Source of the DNA: Notospermus geniculatus
Lineage: Eukaryota; Nemertea; Pilidiophora; Heteronemertea; Lineidae
Assembly: GCA_002633025.1 (NCBI GenBank)
Contig: NMRB01000724.1
Coordinates: 138,568 to 202,567 of the forward strand
Direction of reading: 5' to 3'
Length of the DNA stretch: 64,000 nt
Part shown: in pieces, positions 59,046-64,000 of the stretch
How positions within the stretch are numbered: the first letter of the stretch is position 1
How the letters are laid out: the number at the start of each line of letters is the position of its first letter
Program-made: the position numbers and the translations under genes
Notes under the pieces: generated by a model
Told to the model about the DNA's origin: nothing
Seen by the model: only the letters and a program-made list of their open reading frames with translations
Database searches by the model: none

Positions 59046-59669
59046 TACAGTGGAACCCCGGTAACACGACCACCCACGGGACAGACCCAAAGTGGTCGCG
59101 TTAGCGGGGTGGTCGCCTTACCGAAATCGGCCCGATGAGTGCCGATCCAGACCGAAGTAAACTGAGTGTCATTTTTTCTTTTTTATCCATGTTTCGTTTA
59201 ATAAACCAGACTAGACTATCTCCAGCCTGGCCTGATACTAGTAAGCAGATAGCCCACTGACACTGTGACGACTAGGATGGACGACTGGCAGGTGTGGAAA
59301 TGGTGAATTCCGTGTAAATATTGCGCCCGTCTCATGCTTAGGCCTGCCATTTATGATCGCTCACCCCGACCGTCATGCACATGGCTTATGTCATGTGTTA
59401 ATTGGTCCTGTTTGGTACACACACACTACTGACTCGCGTTTGTTTGATAATCAGACCACTAATTAGGTTGCCGGTGGTCGTGTTACCGAGGTGCTAATTG
59501 CCACTTGGGACAGCCAAAGCTGTGGTCGCGGTCTGGATAGCGGGGTGGTCGTGTTAGTGAAATTCTCCAAAGGGAAATAAAGAGAAAAACAATCGGGACA
59601 ATTGAAAACTGGTCGTCTTTCCGGGGTGGTCGCGTTATAGGGGTGGTCGTCGACCGGGGTTCCACTGTA
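59046..59669. mobile_element. pogo/Tigger-like MITE, CAGTGGAACCCCGG ends
   Basis: The element at 59048-59667 has inverted ends cagtggaaccccggt and accggggttccactg, with TA on both sides. The interior has repeated ggggtggtcgcgtta words in both orientations. CAGTGGAACC ends with a TA target are characteristic of pogo/Tigger-type elements. No DDE transposase frame is present. Confidence 0.82.
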
Positions 59670-60233
59670 TATCATATTAGCCAAACCAGTGCCTGATGAT
59701 GCGAGGTAATGAAAACCTAATTGGCTGATTATTGGCTAACTGGCCCCAGAGCTGTTCTAGGATTGAATGGACCAAAAGCTAACTATCAGTCTTACGGGAC
59801 TGTCCATCCTTTGAGTTGCGCTGTAGAGATCATGTTGAAAGTGACACCTTGGGTGTTATTTGTTCTGCAACCATGAAACCGTTGGCTATGTTTGGTGTCA
59901 AGGCAGATAAATGTTGAGGACCTTTACATACCAATGATAGTCACATCTTCATCTTTGTTTATAGTATGGTATTAAAAGACAGAGAGAAAAATTGAAATCG
60001 AGATTGAAAATCACTGAATCACACCATCTAGTAAAAATGAAATTTTCCCCCTCTTCTGCAGCAAAGTATAATTGAATGCCATTATTTGAAGCTATGTGTT
60101 ACTACTTCACGAATACATGTAGTTTCTTGTTTGCTACAGGCCAAGCAGTTGGTAACTAACATTTTTTTCCGTACGTTTTCCAGTATTCGAGTTGAAATTC
60201 ATGCTTAATTCCTGACTGGTTCGTGGAATTAAG

Positions 60234-60393
60234 TACAGTGGAACCTGGACCATTGAACACCTCCGTACATTGAACACCTCCATACATTGAACACTAAGCC
60301 TACTTTTGGGGACTTTGGTACATTGAACACCTGTGTACATTGAACACTTTGAGCTGGTCCCTTAAGTGTTCAATGTAGGCAGGTTCCACTGTA
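60234..60393. mobile_element. pogo/Tigger-like MITE, CAGTGGAACCTG ends
   Basis: The element at 60236-60391 has TA on both sides and inverted ends cagtggaacctg/caggttccactg. The interior is five or more tacattgaacacct-type units, the last inverted (agtgttcaatgta). It shares its outer ten bases with 59048-59667. Confidence 0.82.
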
Positions 60394-62247
60394 ATTACAT
60401 ACTCTCATTGCGGTTTGGGTCGACACAACTGTTTCAGTTTGATGTGGACCCTGCTATATTTCACCAGCAACAAAAAAGTTTGTGCACAAGGTTCCAAACT
60501 AGAAATTACTCGGTCCTTCATTCATGACTTTTGATAATTATTTCCAAAAGTGCAAAAAGTCAACTAGACATTAACAAGATTGCTCATGGTTCTTTAAGAT
60601 ATTAACTTCATTATTCAGCACTTAAACACTGGCGTTTTATCAAGTTGATGCACGCATCTCACAATTTTGCTTCAAACCTTGCTTAAAGCAAACTGCTCTT
60701 CAATGATGCTTCACCAAGGAATTCTCCAGTAAATTAGAACCTCCTGCAAATCCTTGCCAATCCTTGCACATTTCAGCTCAACCTTGCCAGAATTCAGTGC
60801 ATGTCAACTGAAAAATGGTCCTGAAATGTACAATAGATACAGTCACCTTGCGTGGACGAAGCGATAGATGATTCTTGGAAATAAGTCCATGGTCAATAGT
60901 TCTTAAGCCAGAGTATCATTCATTCCCTTTCGTCAGGCACCCAGGATAATTGGTTGCTCAATTTGCGTGTCCAGATTTGATGAAATTCGAACAATGATTT
61001 TCGGATGCAAGTGTATTAGTTTGATAAAGAGGATGAACACTGAATGGATCATCTTCCAGCATCTTTTCCACAGAAGAGTACTTGGTCTAATCTGGGGCTT
61101 CGGTATCATGGAGGGGTTCAGATATCTTGGCTTTCCTCATTTCTCTTTGAAATTGACCCCTTTGAATTACAGCACGACAAACAAGACCTTCAGAATCTTC
61201 TTAGGAAGGGGAAAATTTTCTCATCTCTTGATGATGTATTTGTTTTTTTCCACTTGTACTTTTATGATGCATTAGCTTCAGGCATTTCCCTACATTCAAA
61301 AGCATACTTCTTTTCACTCGATCAATAAACAGAGAGATCTTTATGTAAAAATCTAGATACAAAAACAGATCAACTTTTATGGATGTGTTAATGGCCACAT
61401 TTTCTGACTCAACCGGCAGAATGTGACAGCTCAATATTATGGTAAGGGACAATAGGGCTACAGTATGTAGAACTCATTTCCCACATTTCTGTCGTGGGAA
61501 TCGGAAATTTGCACGGTGTGTGGAAAAAGTGTTTGCTTGAGGCATCATGCTGTGTCTCTTCTTAGAAATGACATCTTTAAAAAATATTTTTCTGAATGAT
61601 TACTGACTGCTCCCAAGACTTCCATTTTTGATGTGTTTTACCTCATTTTCTTGTGCCATTAGTAATATTTTCTTTCTAGAAAGTTTTATAGAAGCTGAAT
61701 CAAATCCGGCCTTAGGTTTTCATTGGGTGTTCCTATTATTGAAATTAATGTTAACATCCAGTTGATAGTCTTCTCATGCAAAATGGAGATTGTGGTCACT
61801 GAATTAATCATTTTGGTCATAGGGACTTGGAATTATGATTCCAATTTGCAATTCAGTTCCCCTGTGGACAGTTACGTCTGAAGCAAGGCCATCACTGAAT
61901 TGAAAAGAGCAGTATACAGAGCGGTAAATATTGACTATCCTTAAATCATCTGTCATCATAAATTTGTGTTGCGGCTGATAGAATGGTCTTTTGGCAGCGG
62001 TGATGAAGTGGACCCCATCTCTATAAGAATAGCATGCAGCTACTGCTAAAGTAGGCTACTGCTGGTCATTGCAGCGTGATGCAGCACTTTTCCAGTAGCC
62101 ATGAGCATCGTCTTGTTTTGGTGAGGGCACAGTTGCCAGAAATCAATGATCCACGTACATTGTACTGATGGAATATCTTTGCCGTAATGGTTATTAACCC
62201 TTACTTATTCCTTTCCTTGTTCCTTATTCTCAGCATTGCTCTATAGC
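60394..62247. other. Unique non-coding sequence
   Basis: Overlapping plus frames at 60967-61328 (102 and 94 codons) have no recognisable domain. Confidence 0.5.
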
Positions 62248-62690
62248 CCTGGTACACCTACATGTATCTAAAATCCCCGTGCTTTTTGAGACACGGGTTT
62301 TTCCCGAACCAGAAAAAACATGGCGGGCGGTTACACTTCATAAAATGTGATTGGTAATAAGTTCCCTAAGCCGGCGATAGGTGCACTGCATGTAGGCAAC
62401 TCTCCATAATCAAGTGGCGGCTGGAGGTGTGAAATAGCCTGTATGCATGTGCATGACTCATTGATTTGCATCGCCGTCTATCGGGGTGCTCGGAACTACA
62501 GGCAGACACGGGGACTTCGCGGTTACACTACGTAAAATACCCGTGTCTAAAATAGCCCCAGTGTAGCCCCTTCCAGGACTGGGGATGATAAGCATGGGGA
62601 TTTCAGACACAGGTCTGTTTAGACTTGGTGATTTATAGGTGTAACCGCAAAATCCCGGGGATTTATGTAGTGTAACCACAGCTTATGTTG
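62248..62690. mobile_element. Probable MITE with GGTTACACTACRTAAA arms
   Basis: gtggttacactacataaatc (read from the right end, about 62686) resembles ctggtacacctacatgta near 62249. Internal copies of ggttacac lie at 62330 and 62520, with gacacgggtttttc/acccgtgtc pairing. Boundaries are uncertain. Confidence 0.5.
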
Positions 62691-63214
62691 CTGGCTATAC
62701 TCTGAAATCTATTGCCTCTGAAGTTACTTCTTGGGATGGAACCAGTTGTGTTCTTGTTGACAGCTTATTCATCAGCTTATTGACAATAACAAAAGATATC
62801 TTTGTGATATTTCATAACATCATAACCAACATTATATATATAGCATGGGCATGGTCTGAAAAATCTGTTCGTTGTTTGATCCTATTGCTCCTCACACATT
62901 TTGGTAAGTACCACAAAGGAAAAGGAAAAAATATCCCACACGGAAGGAATCACGGCTGCCAATATCATACCCCACACTATTTACACACTTCCCTGAGATC
63001 CGGACCTGTATATTCCATGACAAAGAAGAATTCTTTTTCTCCCTTTCTTTCTGACAATGACCCTGAGGGTTTATACCCAAATAAGGGTGATATGCGATTG
63101 TCTTGACTTCTGTAATGAAAATCTTGGATGGTATATTGGATTTAAATCGTGAGTGATAGAGGAGATTAAAGCCAAGAAACTAGTGACTTCATGTTACTGA
63201 TGGAGGGAACAAAG
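62691..63214. other. Non-coding stretch before the gap
   Basis: A 108-codon plus frame at 62780-63106 has no recognisable domain. Confidence 0.5.
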
Positions 63215-63860
63215 NNNNNNNNNNNNNNNNNNNNNNNNNNNNNNNNNNNNNNNNNNNNNNNNNNNNNNNNNNNNNNNNNNNNNNNNNNNNNNNNNNNNNN
63301 NNNNNNNNNNNNNNNNNNNNNNNNNNNNNNNNNNNNNNNNNNNNNNNNNNNNNNNNNNNNNNNNNNNNNNNNNNNNNNNNNNNNNNNNNNNNNNNNNNNN
63401 NNNNNNNNNNNNNNNNNNNNNNNNNNNNNNNNNNNNNNNNNNNNNNNNNNNNNNNNNNNNNNNNNNNNNNNNNNNNNNNNNNNNNNNNNNNNNNNNNNNN
63501 NNNNNNNNNNNNNNNNNNNNNNNNNNNNNNNNNNNNNNNNNNNNNNNNNNNNNNNNNNNNNNNNNNNNNNNNNNNNNNNNNNNNNNNNNNNNNNNNNNNN
63601 NNNNNNNNNNNNNNNNNNNNNNNNNNNNNNNNNNNNNNNNNNNNNNNNNNNNNNNNNNNNNNNNNNNNNNNNNNNNNNNNNNNNNNNNNNNNNNNNNNNN
63701 NNNNNNNNNNNNNNNNNNNNNNNNNNNNNNNNNNNNNNNNNNNNNNNNNNNNNNNNNNNNNNNNNNNNNNNNNNNNNNNNNNNNNNNNNNNNNNNNNNNN
63801 NNNNNNNNNNNNNNNNNNNNNNNNNNNNNNNNNNNNNNNNNNNNNNNNNNNNNNNNNNNN
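63215..63860. other. Assembly gap (646 N)
   Basis: Run of N; open frames crossing it are meaningless. Confidence 0.99.
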
Positions 63861-64000
63861 AAACTGCACAGTGTAAACACGCTACTGGGCTCGGCCCACT
63901 TGAATGACTCGCCTTTAGTGAAGTGCGCATGCTCATTTATCGGCCTTGAACTCAATGCGTCATTGCCGCGAATGATCATGGGCGCAGCCATATTGAAAAT
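63861..64000. other. Short sequence after the gap
   Basis: Too short to classify; nothing recognised. Confidence 0.5.

Noticed and set aside
63166-63991. Open frames of 226-265 codons
   Set aside because: They read through the N gap.

Overview
This window looks like non-coding nuclear DNA of a marine invertebrate animal, but the species cannot be fixed from the sequence. The reasons are the low gene density, the many short inverted-repeat transposons, the tRNA- and 5S-derived SINEs, the recurrent AGGCCTA and ACATGTA words, the N-filled gaps, and a repeat type (a tandem core next to a GTCCGTC or CCG microsatellite) known from bivalves and other marine invertebrates. An echinoderm, hemichordate, cephalochordate or mollusc would all fit. 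I found no convincing protein-coding exon: every open reading frame is short, lacks recognisable domains, or is made of repeat units. The window is best read as intergenic or intronic DNA whose history is written in mobile elements.

Three layers stand out. (1) A dispersed, Helentron-like family, with members at 1476-2430, 8358-9568, 22527-23529, 32204-32694 (3' part), 41895-42626, 52318-52960 and 58221-58312 (5' part). Intact members begin with a hairpin, carry a microsatellite, and end with a third copy of one hairpin arm followed by a second short hairpin. Five members have a body built on a strict 145-146 bp period. The terminal stems differ in sequence between members but keep their pairing. 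(2) A direct duplication of about 10 kb: copy A at 22495-32203 and copy B at 33965-44256, separated by 1.76 kb. Each copy is the empty-site control for insertions in the other. About ten insertions can be resolved, including two Helentron-like elements, PIF/Harbinger-like MITEs with TAA target duplications, TA-target MITEs and two SINEs. (3) Many other MITEs: TA-target pogo/Tc1-like, Harbinger-like with TAA or TTA, and one hAT-like.

Layout: 1-2430 unique sequence and the first Helentron-like element; 2431-8357 MITEs; 8358-9568 the second Helentron-like element; 9569-22494 mostly unique non-coding sequence with a few MITEs; 22495-44256 the duplicated block; 44257-51868 mostly unique sequence with two palindromic MITEs; 51869-62690 MITE-rich, with a 22-unit 17-bp minisatellite at 56681-57052 and a probable haplotype-switch artefact at the single N (56070); 63215-63860 an assembly gap.
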